Part shown: positions 45,101 through 53,288 of the stretch, piece by piece
Position numbering within the stretch: position 1 is the stretch's first letter
How the letters are laid out: the number at the start of each line of letters is the position of its first letter
From: Aplectana chamaeleonis
Lineage: Eukaryota; Nematoda; Chromadorea; Rhabditida; Cosmocercidae
Length of the DNA: 64,000 bases
Direction: 5' to 3'
Assembly (NCBI GenBank): GCA_029168955.1
Contig: JAPDOI010000157.1
Location: 62,001-126,000, forward strand
Notes under the pieces: model-generated
What the model saw: only the letters and a program-made list of their open reading frames with translations
Told to the model about the DNA's origin: nothing
Databases searched by the model: none
Made by a program: the position numbers and the translations under genes

Positions 45101-46259
45101 GTATTCGGTGGCTCATTTCATGCCTTCCCCCGTTTGCCCTCCCGGGTGAACGGCCGCGAAGGTGAGAGAGGGAGAGTGCACGACAACGAGACGCTCGCCG
45201 CCGCCTGTGACGTCATCGCGCTGTCTCGGGTGCGCTCGGGTGTGAGTTCTTCGGCAACCCTGTGTTACCGTCATGTTTGAATGAAAATTTTTGTTCAGAC
45301 CAAAATCAAACACCGTCGTTCAAAGACCGGAATCGACTGACAGAAGTTATTTTGAGCGTAAACACATATACAGAAAAAAATATTGAATCGCACAAAGGAT
45401 ATGTTGAAAGATAAAACAATCAGGAGATAATCCCCGTTAATTTCTTTTCCATCATTTCTCAAGTATTCACGGCGGTAACCCTTACAACACGGTCGGTTAC
45501 TTGGAAGAGCCACCGATTGTAGCCTCAATTTTACCGAGGACCCCGGCGGACGAGTTCGGACGACTCGCCGCGGACGAGATCGGACAGCGCCGCGCGGACG
45601 AGTTCCGACGTAATCTCCTGCTTCAATGGTTAAGGAGGGGTTAGGGAAGCTAATCGATATATAACGAAAAGCGGTGAGTGAAACGGCCAATCTAAAGGGC
45701 GGAGGGAAATCGGGCTTTGGGTCCTGAAGCGATTGCCGGATTACGGTAGCCAAAATACGCCGAAGTACTACCATCAATGGCTTTAGGGCGGAGGGAAACC
45801 GGGCTTTGGGTTCTGAAGCGATTGCCGAATTACGGTAGCCGAAATACGTCGAAGTCCTACCATCAATGGCTTTAGTGCCCCCCCCCGAACAAGTTTGACA
45901 CCTCCGCATATAATCTACAAGGACGGACAGACGGGTGGGAGGAAATGTATGTGACGCAATCGGCCCAAGTTCAAATTGCGCGCGCGCGACGATCGCATTT
46001 CAGATTTCAATCAGACTGGTAGCAGATGGTGGAAACTGAGTCCCCTACGAAGTCACCAGACAAAATCGAATCTCTAAGACCATTTGCAAGAAATGCTCAG
46101 ATAATGATCATCTAATGAACGATATTCTGTCAGAAGTACATATGGACTCACACCGTATCATGAAAATCACCGACTTTTCTGAACATCAATACATCGAAAA
46201 TTTCTCACCTGCTCGGCAAGCTTTGCCCTCTGCACAAGTTCATCCTTATTATCAGCCAT
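26965..46259 (-). CDS. 14-3-3 protein, FTT-2/PAR-5-like, five coding positions with two alternative exon 4s
   Basis: 14-3-3 proteins are dimeric all-helical adaptors that bind phosphoserine/threonine motifs on kinases, FOXO/DAF-16, polarity proteins and others. Coding exons (minus strand) are: 46209-46259, 31611-31859, 31419-31542, then either 27373-27536 (4a) or 27182-27345 (4b), then 26965-27126 with TAA. All junctions have GT/AG ends and matching phase. Each isoform is 249 residues, the normal length. Ligand-groove residues are present: K51, R58, R62 and R129-Y130 (K49, R56, R60 and R127-Y128 in human zeta), and N175 and V178 in exon 4. The start [17 protein letters not shown] is the conserved dimer-interface helix, and the tail after TLWTSD is acidic, as in this family. 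Intron 1 is 14.3 kb, intron 2 is 68 nt, and intron 3 is 3.9 kb (to 4a). No frameshift or stop was seen. The protein is closer to C. elegans FTT-2 than PAR-5 (for example [11 protein letters not shown]); that is from memory. Confidence 0.96.
27182..27345 (-). other. 14-3-3 alternative exon 4b (divergent duplicate)
   Basis: 164 nt after a tttctag acceptor, with the same phases as 4a, ending CAG|GTGTTT. It encodes the same 54-residue segment, with 33 of 54 residues identical to 4a by my count. [20 protein letters not shown] replaces the 4a version, and [13 protein letters not shown] keeps N175 and V178. No stop or frameshift is present, so it looks functional. The intron to exon 5 is 55 nt, and the gap to 4a is only 27 nt. 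Confidence 0.92.
27373..27536 (-). other. 14-3-3 alternative exon 4a (canonical form)
   Basis: 164 nt after a gttacag acceptor, phase 1 in and phase 0 out, ending CAG|GTGAAG. It encodes residues 142-196, including [14 protein letters not shown], the [18 protein letters not shown] helix and [10 protein letters not shown]. This is the version that matches other animal 14-3-3 proteins most closely. Confidence 0.93.
27537..28170. other. 14-3-3 intron 3, part next to exon 4a
   Basis: No gene or repeat recognised. An open frame on the plus strand (27587-27991) has no family resemblance and lacks an ATG at its first codon. Confidence 0.4.
28171..28955. repeat. 113-bp tandem repeat with a hairpin in each unit, seven copies
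   Basis: Units start tgagaccctggatggac at 28171, 28284, 28392, 28505, 28618, 28731 and 28843 (spacings 113, 108, 113, 113, 113, 112). Further decayed sequence continues to about 29,010. Most units carry GACGGTGCAGCC-TTC-GGCTGCACCGTC, a 12-bp inverted repeat with a 3-nt loop; the copy at 28,284 has lost one arm. The array lies in 14-3-3 intron 3, some 0.6-1.5 kb upstream of exon 4a in the transcript. Confidence 0.9.
29010..30055. other. 14-3-3 intron 3, middle part
   Basis: A fragment at about 29303-29340 (cgtggcaatcggtaccg then cggtatttggagttta) matches the right arm of the MITE at 53151-53288. A 139-codon open frame on the minus strand (29587-30006) has no family I can name. Nothing else is seen. 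Confidence 0.4.
30056..30674. mobile_element. Foldback element, nearly full-length palindrome, TTA duplication
   Basis: The two halves are inverted copies around about 30,345. The ends GGCTCCGTCCATAG and CTATGGACGGAGCC are flanked by TTA (30053-30055 and 30675-30677). The inner arms share taaactctggtaccgccgta and cagcggagcggtgg with their complements. A second right-end copy, also ending ctatggacggagcctta, stops at 30816, so the element is compound. The TTA duplication suggests Harbinger-type mobilisation. Confidence 0.75.
30675..31418. other. 14-3-3 intron 3, part next to exon 3
   Basis: Up to 30816 it repeats the right end of the foldback family (cctccaccgtcagcgac, then ggacggagcctta). From there to exon 3 I see no further feature. 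Confidence 0.45.
31419..31542 (-). other. 14-3-3 coding exon 3
   Basis: 124 nt after gctttag, beginning NLLDKF, through [19 protein letters not shown], to a GTGAGTTTTG donor in phase 1. It carries R129-Y130 of the phosphate-binding groove. It is separated from exon 2 by a 68-nt intron. Confidence 0.95.
31611..31859 (-). other. 14-3-3 coding exon 2
   Basis: 83 codons after a ctttttag acceptor, beginning AERYDDMAQ. It contains the family signature around [20 protein letters not shown] and ends DICQDVL. The donor is GTTCGT, a weak match to consensus, but the join to exon 3 in phase 0 gives the expected DVL-NLLDKF. Confidence 0.95.
31914..32065. mobile_element. 152-bp foldback MITE next to 14-3-3 exon 2
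   Basis: The left arm (tggtcgttccatggcgcc, gggcgggcagatcagag) and right arm (ctgatctgcccgccctc, ggcgccgagagacgacca) are inverted copies. It ends about 55 nt from the exon 2 acceptor, so it borders the branch-point region of intron 1. Confidence 0.6.
32066..32989. other. 14-3-3 intron 1: GC-rich stretch, nothing recognised
   Basis: An open frame at 32303-32683 (126 codons, plus) is proline/serine-rich at its start and has no family I know. A nested gene cannot be excluded, but there is no independent support for one. Confidence 0.35.
32990..33147. mobile_element. MITE related to the 768-bp GGGCC element
   Basis: The left arm gggctttcagagtaggttcg and the right arm (gcggtgacgccactatgaaagcc) resemble the ends of the element at 36362-37129 (gggcctttcagagtggcgtc). 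A short palindrome around gtacaaaacctagggagtgc lies in its middle. Confidence 0.55.
33148..33848. other. 14-3-3 intron 1: unexplained structured stretch and poly-C MITE end
   Basis: Between 33300 and 33480 a GC-rich run can fold locally (for example cccttggtgagcttcaccga followed by ggg). I compared it from memory with U1, U2, U4, U5, U6 and 5S RNA and saw no match. At 33645-33730 there is a lone end of the ggtgyaaaactagttcgggg MITE family, followed by a ctcctgcttc-type repeat shared with 37660 and 41020. Confidence 0.35.
33849..34925. mobile_element. Diverged compound copy of the GGATCCGTCCATAG foldback family
   Basis: A left end at 33849, preceded by TTA, repeats the arm of the 30056 element (gacggcacgtggttaacgat is shared). 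Sequence at 34800-34915 repeats its other arm (cctccaccgtcagcgac, ggtcgctggggag). The right terminus is missing. A separate 139-bp foldback (34269-34407, ends ggcctgtgtcctcaagg / cctgaggaaacaggcc) sits inside. Confidence 0.5.
34993..35276. mobile_element. 284-bp palindromic MITE
   Basis: The arms ttttaggaattttttctcag and ctgagaaaaaattcctaaaa are perfect inverted copies. Inner parts also pair (gccgtaacggcatgctccac with its complement). The centre is at about 35,135. Confidence 0.75.
35277..35724. other. 14-3-3 intron 1: no gene; one copy of a dispersed 35-bp core
   Basis: The core ggggttattcgtgctacctaacacg near 35640 matches three degenerate copies at 21070-21390. A short direct repeat tacgcctcccagtcaaacta occurs twice at 35549-35590. 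Confidence 0.4.
36362..37129. mobile_element. 768-bp MITE with TTA duplication
   Basis: The left end GGGCCTTTCAGAGTGGCGTC pairs with the right end GACGCCACTCTAAAAGGCCC. The flanks are TTA (36359-36361) and TTA (37130-37132). Copy 2 of the host repeat has a single uninterrupted site (attTAGGTGTG) near 38600. The middle carries degenerate short repeats around gtcatccaggatttatttcg (36640-36800). Confidence 0.75.
37298..37487. mobile_element. 190-bp hAT-like MITE with 8-bp duplication
   Basis: The ends GGTGCTATGTGGGAAGGGGG and CCCCCTCCCACATAGCACC are inverted copies, continuing inward through ggacttggccacgcccattt. The flanks are AATATCGA at 37290-37297 and 37488-37495. Copy 2 of the host repeat shows the empty site aaaaatatcgaaaa near 38757. 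An 8-bp duplication is the hAT signature (established knowledge). Confidence 0.85.
37698..37913. mobile_element. 216-bp MITE with GGTGTAAAACTAGTTCGGGG ends
   Basis: The right end ccccccgaactagttttgcacc (22 nt in the genome, ending at 37913) is the inverted copy of the left. A second full copy is at 52579-52793, and single ends occur at about 33645 and 45875. Confidence 0.75.
37978..38909. repeat. Dispersed repeat, copy 2 (uninterrupted form)
   Basis: It aligns along its whole length with 35725-37635 but lacks both MITEs, so it preserves their empty sites. Confidence 0.85.
39068..40775. mobile_element. Second copy of the 190-bp hAT-like MITE, split by an insertion
   Basis: 39068-39141 is the left part (ggtgctatgtgggaaagggg onward) and 40651-40775 is the right part (ctaaatttgagcacctaccc, then cccacatagcacc). 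The break falls at the CACTAAA that is single in the intact copy (37298-37487) and duplicated here. Confidence 0.85.
39142..40650. mobile_element. 1.5-kb element with about 320-bp inverted repeats, 7-bp duplication
   Basis: The left arm starts atagaaaaacttattgacca and the right arm ends gttggccattaagttcttct. Pairing continues through cggacactcaaatccttcgt and gctcgcattggggcg to taggagtgtaagtt (39450) / aacttacactccta (40345). It is flanked by CACTAAA (39135-39141 and 40651-40657). The long arms recall foldback or Mutator-like elements, but 7 bp is not diagnostic. The core, about 39470-40340, has no coding sequence I recognise. Confidence 0.8.
40776..41714. other. 14-3-3 intron 1: repeat fragment and unassigned sequence
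   Basis: 41010-41125 has ccctcctgcttcggttgcgt followed by short tandem repeats of cgtccgaactcgtccg; the reverse form recurs at 45540-45640. A minus-strand open frame at 41426-41707 (93 codons) has no known family. Confidence 0.4.
41715..42113 (+). mobile_element. Internally deleted mariner element
   Basis: The left end CCAGATTGTTCAATAAGCTT and right end ACTTATTGAACAACCTGG are inverted copies, with ttgtcgttcg / cgaacgacaa just inside. A TA follows the right end. Between them lies the last part of a mariner transposase (41899-42033), so the element has lost most of its gene. Confidence 0.8.
41899..42033 (+). pseudogene. Mariner transposase C-terminal remnant
   Basis: 44 codons and a TAG read [19 protein letters not shown], then a segment ending [11 protein letters not shown]. 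This is the usual C-terminal part of mariner-family transposases (pattern KRFxSNEEVI..V..YF..L...G...LE.RW.KCI). The catalytic D,D(34)D region is missing. It is not functional alone. Confidence 0.8.
42114..43139. other. 14-3-3 intron 1: nothing recognised
   Basis: Apart from short direct repeats near 42235-42310 (gacggcgagggtcaacgcgc) there is no feature I can support. Confidence 0.4.
43140..45015. mobile_element. Large imperfect foldback element, about 1.9 kb
   Basis: The left arm (gcatttatatcctatcggcg, gtcatttgaattcccgcgcc, gccggcctggcgcgatgcca) and right arm (tggcatcgcgccaggccggc, gcgcgggaattcaaatgac, cgccgataggatataaatgc) are inverted copies, with weaker pairing further in. The outer limits are uncertain. 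A 29-bp direct repeat (ttttgaagaagggccctaaa) occurs twice at 44408-44461. No transposase is visible. Confidence 0.65.
45016..46208. repeat. 14-3-3 intron 1 start: repeat fragments
   Basis: 45540-45640 holds cggacgagttcggacg repeats, the reverse of 41040-41125. 45696-45873 holds two tandem copies, 89 bp apart, of agggcggagggaaa..gggctttggg, the reverse of the dispersed repeat at 35725/37978. A lone MITE end (gtgcccccccccgaacaagt) follows at 45873. The remainder has nothing I recognise. Confidence 0.5.
46209..46259 (-). other. 14-3-3 coding exon 1
   Basis: 17 codons from ATG (46257-46259) to CAG, then a GTGAGAAA donor. The phase is 0. It encodes the first helix of the family, ending AKLAEQ. 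Confidence 0.93.
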
Positions 46260-46285
46260 GATACCTCCGAGACGTTAGATTAGTT

Positions 46286-46299
46286 ACTGAAAAAGAAAA
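46286..46299 (-). promoter_or_regulatory. Splice or trans-splice acceptor just before the 14-3-3 start codon
   Basis: On the minus strand a TTTTTCTTTTTCAG tract ends at 46287, 27 nt upstream of the ATG. Nematode genes often receive a spliced leader at such a site, but an ordinary intron in the 5' UTR would look the same. Confidence 0.5.
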
Positions 46300-47717
46300 A
46301 TTGAGTCATTTCCGAATGAGAACAGGGAAACGCCATCTTGTGCGCAAACCAAAAAGCCGCGAAAATCTTCAAGCTGAAAGGCATCATACGCGCAGAAAAC
46401 CGTATAATACTATTGTTGTTGTGCAGCACTGCCTCCCTAGTGAACGAAAATATCAAAAGGGTCCATGAAAAACCTCCATCTGTAAAGAAGTTGGTCCGTA
46501 CCGTGTAAAATTGAATTCAAATTTCGCCCGAAAATCCCCTCAACCCTACGTTTTTGAAGCGTCAAAATTTACCAGCACGGTCTACCGGGCTCATTCATGA
46601 AATGGAGCCAGAAAAATGGTTTCTAGCACGAACGATGCCTTTAAGATATATTTCGAAACAATCATTGATGAGGACGAGAAAACGTAGGAACATGTTAGAC
46701 TGACACTGCCTTGTCAATGCTCGAATGGCAACGTCAGACTAAGAGGGGTCAATTATCGGCGAAGACGAGCGCGCACACTACTTCTACGTAAAACTCGTGA
46801 GAAACACGAAGGTGTGAAAACTTTTTATAAAGCAATTTCGATTTGAAAGAAGGCACTCATGAGAAACTTGTAAACAGTTTAACGGTGGAGTGACAAGTAA
46901 ATTTGAGGATTAGCGGCTAAATAGAGGGATCAAACGGACCAACGTCCCCGCCCCTTTGGGGCGGTCTCAGCGAGGGGCGCGCCGAGAACTGAGAGAGCGC
47001 GCACATTACGACTTGCTGAATAGCGAGATAATGTACGGGGCAACGGGGATATACTTTACAGATATAGTTTACATGCATGGTCTTCATTATAACTGCCTGT
47101 TGAATAAAAACTAAGTCGAGAACGAATAAAGTCGATACGTGGATGAATATGAGGGGCGCGGAAAGGGGCGTGCGAATAGCTTGTGCGCGAATCGATGGCT
47201 GGCCACCCGGCTGACCGTCTGCACATAAACAAGCCGCGACGCGTGTAATTAGCCGCATGCTTGTGGATCTACGCGCAGAGCGAGGATCAGGTCATCGCAG
47301 GTTACTGCCAGCTGATCGTTCTTCGGGCTCCAATCGGCCACCATCTACGCGTATCCGTGAAATTTTAAATAAATATTGAATGAGAAGTGTTCGGGATTTG
47401 CAATTTTCGGAGCTAAATCGGATATTGGGGGGGGGGGAAAAAAGTCGCACCCGCTTCAAAATTTCGCCTGCCATGGATTCCAAGCAGGGTCAAGCAATGT
47501 TGGAAATTTTCCAAAGTGGGGGGTCGCACCGCCAATTTTTTTCGATTTTAACTCAGCTACACCACAGAATGTTTCCTACACAACCACGAGCTGTTCAGAT
47601 TTGTGTGTCAACCGCTGGTGACCTAGATACTCGTCAAAATTGCAATTGTCCAAATAGCGAAAAATGGTATTTGGGGCATTCCAGTGTCATGCGCTCTGAT
47701 GGGCCGTAACTCAGTGG
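46300..47717. other. Region upstream of the 14-3-3 gene, likely promoter zone
   Basis: 46,920-47,300 is GC-richer (gtccccgcccctttggggcg, ggcgcgccgagaactgagag) than its surroundings. No TATA box or other defined element can be asserted. No other gene is recognised. Confidence 0.3.
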
Positions 47718-48252
47718 TTCGGTAAAATAGACCGGCTTAGGAACTGGAAAAAATCAAAGCTGCGCAAATAAAGGGAGAAATAAAAAAATTTCCCCATTGG
47801 AAAAAGTTGTGTTAAAAGGCCTGCTTTTCTTAATGCCTTGGTTTTCACTTTTAGATTTTCACAGCCTTGGTTTTCACTTTTAGAAGGGTGCTGTCGAGCA
47901 AAAGATGCATCTACATACTAGATGGTTATCAGAAACTACATTAGCTGGATTTTTTCTAAAAAAAATTTTCCGAGGTTTCTCACCACACTGTTTTCCTTTT
48001 CGTACGATGAGCAAACCTCAAAAAACTTTTTTTTAAGAAAAAATCTAGTTAATGTAGTTTTCGATAACCATCTAGTGGGTGCACCTTCTGTCGGCCTGCC
48101 GCCTTCTAAAAGTGAAAACCAAGGCTGTAAGGGCCGTTTGGAAAAAAAACGGCCTTTTAACATCACTTTTTCCAACGGGGAATTTTTTTCCCTCTATATG
48201 CGCAGCTTTGGTTTTTTCCAGCTAGTTCCTAAGTCGGTCTTTTTTACCGAAA
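47718..48252. mobile_element. 535-bp foldback element
   Basis: The ends ttcggtaaaatagaccggct and cggtcttttttaccgaa are inverted copies. Inner pairs include ggaactggaaaaaatcaaag, cttggttttcacttttag and ctagatggttatcagaaacta with their complements. The centre is at about 47,995. Confidence 0.75.
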
Positions 48253-48315
48253 CGCCTCCGCCAATGCGTAGCTAGGTGCCTCACACGGAAACCAGAGATG
48301 TCCAGGGTTTCGGAG

Positions 48316-50042
48316 CAGGGATGTGCGGCAATTGCGTTTGCCGTTTGTCGTTTGCCGGCCATTTTTGGGAGTTTTTTGCCGTTTGTCGTTTGTCGAAATT
48401 TTTGTTATTTTGCCGGCAAAAGTCGGCAAAACATTGAAAGGAAACGCCGCCTATGCTCGCGGCCGGGAAAGCACTATGGGTAATCCTATTATCCGTTGTT
48501 TGCGTAACCGTTATCCGGGGTTTTGACTTATCCGGGGTGGTAGTAAATGGGTTTGCAAACGCGAGGTTACTCGCGGTAAGCTTGTGGGAAACTGCAGCTA
48601 AACGCGGGCTTTATATTTGACGATTTTCACGAAAGGGACCAGGCATTGCTAAAACTACGCACTCGCATGCCACGTTATGAGCCACTAGATACGCTTAGTG
48701 TGAAAAAAAATTCCAAAAATTGTTTCGTTCTGCCTTTTTTGGAAAAAATATTGATTTAAAAAATTCTAAAGATTTTTCAAACCTTTCTCAGCTCGCGGTA
48801 AGTTCGCGTAGAACTACAACTTAACGCAAGCTGACAGAGAAATTGGAAATAATGTGTGAATGGGGAAAAAGATGGATAGCTTTTGAAGAAGTCCTCCGGA
48901 GGACGTTTTAGAAAGCTATCCATCTTTTTCCTGATTCGTATACCATTTCCATTTTCACTGTCAGCTCGCGTTGAGTTGGCAGTAGATAGTCCAACTCCAA
49001 TGTGGTGCTTTAGTTTCTGTTCCAGAATTTCGACAGATTCTGGTGTAGCTAAAAGAAGCAGGAAGCACTTGTGCGACACACGTGGGCAGGGACTCTGAGA
49101 AAGTATGCCGCGACGGTGCCAGAAAAGTACCGCGACTTTCGACTATGCCGCGATAGTTTCACTGTAGTACCGCAACAGCTCCGTGATGATTACTGTGCCG
49201 TGGAGATTCTGTTGCAGTGTCTTGAGGGTCGACAACGCCTCGACATTTAGGTGACAGTACCGCTGCAGTTCCGTGTAGGAACCGCACGAACTCCGCGAGG
49301 ATGCATCAGCGATCCTGCGTCGACTACGATTCACTGTTCTGTGTGGCAAAACGAGATTGTTGCTGGTTCAATAGCCCAATTTTGACGTACGTTCCGTATC
49401 TCCTAGGTCGCAATAACGGATATACATTCTGTCCCTATCAGACGGAGGACGCGAGCACCGCATCTGTGTATTTTTATTCGTAGGCTCACCCAGTTGCATT
49501 ATGACTCATTTCATATGAGTTATTCGCGGTCGGTCATATTTTTGTCAGAGCGTAGCCACGGACCGCCGGAGCCGCAGCCGCACCAACGCGGAGCCGTAGC
49601 GGCACTACCGCGAGACCGCAGCGACGAAACCGCGGAGCTGCAGGGGCACTAACGCGGAGCCGCAGCGGCAATACCGAGGGGCCGCCACGACATTGCCACT
49701 GCGACTCCGCGATAGTGCCGCTTCGGTGCCTGTAGGAATCCGCTCTTCCCCGCGAAGCCTCAGCGGCGATATTTTGATTTTCTTGCGGTCCCACATGTCT
49801 CGTTTTTGTTCATGTGATGCTTTGAAATGGTACTAATCCCTAGAATTGGAATTATCAGAATGTTGACAAAAGTATGGGAAAAAAGGGAAAAAAGGTAGAG
49901 CGGCACATGTGAATAACTTTTGGGTCGATCTAAGGAATGAGGTTTTTTGCCGTTTGCCGATTGCCGTTTGCCGGCCGTTTTTGGGATTTTCTTGCCGAGT
50001 GCCGTTTGCCGAAATCTGAAAATCGTTTGCCGCACATCCCTG
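48316..50042. mobile_element. 1.73-kb hAT-like non-autonomous element with 8-bp duplication
   Basis: The ends are CAGGGATGTGCGGCAA (48316) and TTGCCGCACATCCCTG region (CGCACATCCCTG to 50042). The target duplication TTTCGGAG is perfect (48308-48315 and 50043-50050). Both ends are rich in tttgccg repeats. The interior contains a palindrome (about 48,790-49,010) and degenerate GC-rich short repeats of gccgcagcggcactaacgcg (49,540-49,750). No transposase is present. Confidence 0.88.
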
Positions 50043-50050
50043 TTTCGGAG

Positions 50051-51125
50051 GCATCTAGTCTGATGTTGACACGAGAATTTACGTAAGTTACGGAAAGTTT
50101 AGCCTCAGTTGGTGGAATTTTAGCTACAGCACCCGCATATTCTACGCTTTTTCTCGTTGCAGCACTCGGTCGATCGACCTATCCAGTCCTGATCCGTGCT
50201 CGAAAGGCTACCACAGCTGCGATCGACGGCATCGCCATTTCTTCCCCAAGGCCTGCCGCATCCCAATGGTCAAAATTATCCTCACCATGGTCTCCCAGAG
50301 AGCGACACGGAGTCACCCTGCCGCACTAGTGAGATGACTGGGCCAACACTGTGCGAACGGCATTCCTGCGTTCCGCGTAGCCAGCGCGGGTTTAAGATTG
50401 CATTTCAACACAGACTTTCGCTAAATCCGTAGATTCTCGCTACAAAATTATAGCGAGAATATACGGGTTTAGCGTCAGAGAGATCAACTCTGGCACTGGG
50501 ACGCTCCTAGCCCACAAGAAAGCCGCTCCGAGCGCTCGGACAACTGGCCTAGGAGCCCCAAATCGTGATAGTCGCGGCGTTGATGTGCCACTGCTGTGGA
50601 AAAGCAGCGCTACTCCCGCCGCATAGACGCGGTTTTGTCGCGATTTCGCCATTCTATGACGTGTTTTCGTCATGCGATTAGCGCGGTTTTGTCATGCTAT
50701 TGTTGCGGTTTTGTCACGCGATTGTGGCGGTCTTGTTATGCTACTGGCGCGGATAGACGCGTTATTTTCGAGTTTTTTCACGTTGTTGAGGCGGTCTAGA
50801 TGCGTTATTTTCGCGGTTTCGGTTGCGCGGTCCTATTGCCGCACTTCTGTCGTGTTCAAACCGCACTATTGACGTACTACTATCGCGCTGAAGTGCTATA
50901 CTCGCGTTACTGCCGCAATATTTGCGAGCTATTGACGGACTGTTGTCCCGCAATTGACGTGCTGCCCTCGTGGTGTTGACGAGCTATTGACCTGGTATTG
51001 GTTGGAGTGCTGCTCATGCGCCATCACACAGTTTTTCAACTAGAATTGTACCGCTTTCTTTCAAGTTGTTCCGTGAACGTCAACAACACAGATTCATAAT
51101 GGAATTCAAGCAGTATGACACGTAG
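50051..51125. repeat. Hairpin and degenerate 26-bp-type repeats, no gene
   Basis: 50419-50474 is a 56-nt hairpin (cgctaaatccgtagattctc against gagaatatacgggtttagcg). 50,630-50,990 is a degenerate tandem region around gcggttttgtcatgcgattg. No gene is recognised. Confidence 0.55.
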
Positions 51126-51129
51126 TTAA

Positions 51130-51615
51130 AGGCAGTGTTCACGATAAAAAATAAGTTTCAATTTCCACTAGGAATAGGTAGTAGAGGGGCACACTGTAAC
51201 GTTGACGTCGAAAGAACGCATGAAAACGAGCCAGGAAGCCCTCCAAAAGAGCACGAAGTTGCCAATTCGAGCGCAAGGCAAACCCCAAAAGCGCAACACA
51301 CGCCCACCGACGCGAACCAATGAATGCTCGAGATCGTGAGATGAGCGATGATTTCCATTCACCAGCCCCGTTCTTCCCTTCATTCTCAGCTTCTCTCTTT
51401 ACTCAGATCAGCTTGCATAGATCGGCTGCAAAAGACGGAAGTTACAAGCCTCGGACAACTCGTCCACCAAGTTTCTTCAGCTCAATCTTTGAGGGACCAT
51501 AACTTCGTTCCCAGAAGGTCTTGTACGATTTCAGAAACATCATTAGAATCAGCATGGGGCCCTTTTCAAAATAGTTGGAAAAACAGAAAAACGATTTTCA
51601 TCGTGAACACTGCCT
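51130..51615. mobile_element. 486-bp piggyBac-like MITE, TTAA duplication
   Basis: The ends AGGCAGTGTTCACGAT and ATCGTGAACACTGCCT are flanked by TTAA (51126-51129 and 51616-51619). A TTAA duplication is the piggyBac signature (established knowledge). An inverted full copy lies at 54837-55323. Confidence 0.85.
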
Positions 51616-52578
51616 TTAAACGCAAAAATATTTCATACTTCACAAAAAAAGCACATGAGAATTCTTCTCGCCTAGCACCCTAATTCTCGCATAGGCACCC
51701 TAATTCACACAGTAATTTCTCATAACAAAGGCCTGGGGACCCGAAACTCACCAGATCATGTTTCAAAACAAATGCTCCAAATACAGAAGATCACGAGATG
51801 CAGAAAAGGCCTAGAGACCCTGATTCTCAAGATCTTCAAAAATAGAAATAAAAACATGCATCAAAAAGGTAAGAGTAACAACAACACAACAAGACAAGTT
51901 TGAACGCCGGTGATCACGAGCTACTATAATAAAGATCCTAAAAATTCACGAAATCATGACCTTGCAGAAGTTAAACTCTTCAACCCGGGCAGCTGATCAA
52001 CATGAAAGGGCGACGCTCCTCCAGTTAATTCATTCTTCCACTCCATCATGCAGATTCTCGTCAGGACTGCCGATGTCTCTACGTCCTTTCTTCTGAAAAT
52101 ACCATCTTCGGAGTAAACTGGGCCGGCTCAGACGCATATTCGTTAGAACCTACCGATCTTGGGGTTGGAACGTCGTTAGTTTCACTATAAAGACGAACAT
52201 CATTCCTAAAGAATCAAAATTATATGTGAGGGAAGGCTGGAGAACATCACACCAAATGTATCCTCTTCAAAAAAAAACTTACAACGCCCCTGTGATGGCG
52301 AGTCGACAGTTGGTCGACCATTCCGCGCTTTTCTCTCTTCGGTTAACAAGGGCCTGGCGTCTTTTCTCATTATCGTTTCCAAGCTGGACAAAGTACCTGA
52401 AAAGGAAATACTATTTCATTTATAGATGCCATGACCAATCATGGATGGCCTTCGCGGGGACGGGGACGTGCGGGGAGAGATGTGCATTCGGCCCCAGGAG
52501 TGTCTGTCATGTCTGCAGATGCACATTGTGCACATAATCGACTGCGCGATACGCCATTATCACAGAAGCGCAAATGAG

Positions 52579-52793
52579 GGTGCAAAACTAGTTCTGGGAG
52601 GGGGCATCCAAGACTTACTCATAGAAATGAAAAGAATCATTAATGAAAATGAATATTTTTTTGGTTATCAGATATGCGATAAGGTTATCACTCGTAATTT
52701 CCTAAAAATTTCATGAAATTTGATCGATTTCTGAAAGCAGAATCATTCATTTCTCACTTGAACTCTGAGTGCCCCCCCAACTAGTTTCGCACC
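52579..52793. mobile_element. 215-bp MITE with GGTGCAAAACTAGTT ends
   Basis: The left ggtgcaaaactagttctggg and right end ccccaactagtttcgcacc are inverted copies. The length and ends match the copy at 37698-37913. Confidence 0.75.
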
Positions 52794-53150
52794 CCGAGTT
52801 TTTCAGCGCTCCCAAATAAACGCGGTTCATTGCCACTTTGCGCACTCATTTGCACGCGAACGCGGAAATTCACCAAATAACTTATTCACTGCTACAAAAA
52901 ATACGCAAAATCCAAATAAACATAGCAGAATAAAAATAATACAACATAAGAAAATAACGATTGCAGCTAGAGATCGAGTACCAAAACCAAATACAAAAAC
53001 GAAAATGTTCCAGCTCCACTGGAGTGTCACAAGCAAATAGGAAACTCGGTTACATTAAAAATGAGATCAAAGTAATGGTACAGATCTGAAGACTCATTTC
53101 AGAGAAATTATGTATCGTGCCACTTTGTTCGGTACATTTCGATCTAGACA

Positions 53151-53288
53151 CAAAATACCGAGCGGTGCCGATTGCCACAAAGCCATAAAATGCTTTGATT
53201 TAACTTTCGTTTGAGAGCCTGATATATAGAAATGCAACTGATATCATCATTTAATGTCCTTGTGGCAATCGGCACCGCTCGGTATTTG
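53151..53288. mobile_element. 138-bp MITE
   Basis: The arms taccgagcggtgccgattgc and gcaatcggcaccgctcggta are perfect inverted copies. A truncated relative is at 29303-29340. Confidence 0.75.

Noticed and set aside
45295..45909. Minus-strand 204-codon open frame
   Set aside because: It is made of the dispersed repeat's 89-bp tandem and the cggacgagttcg repeats, which occur elsewhere as non-coding sequence.
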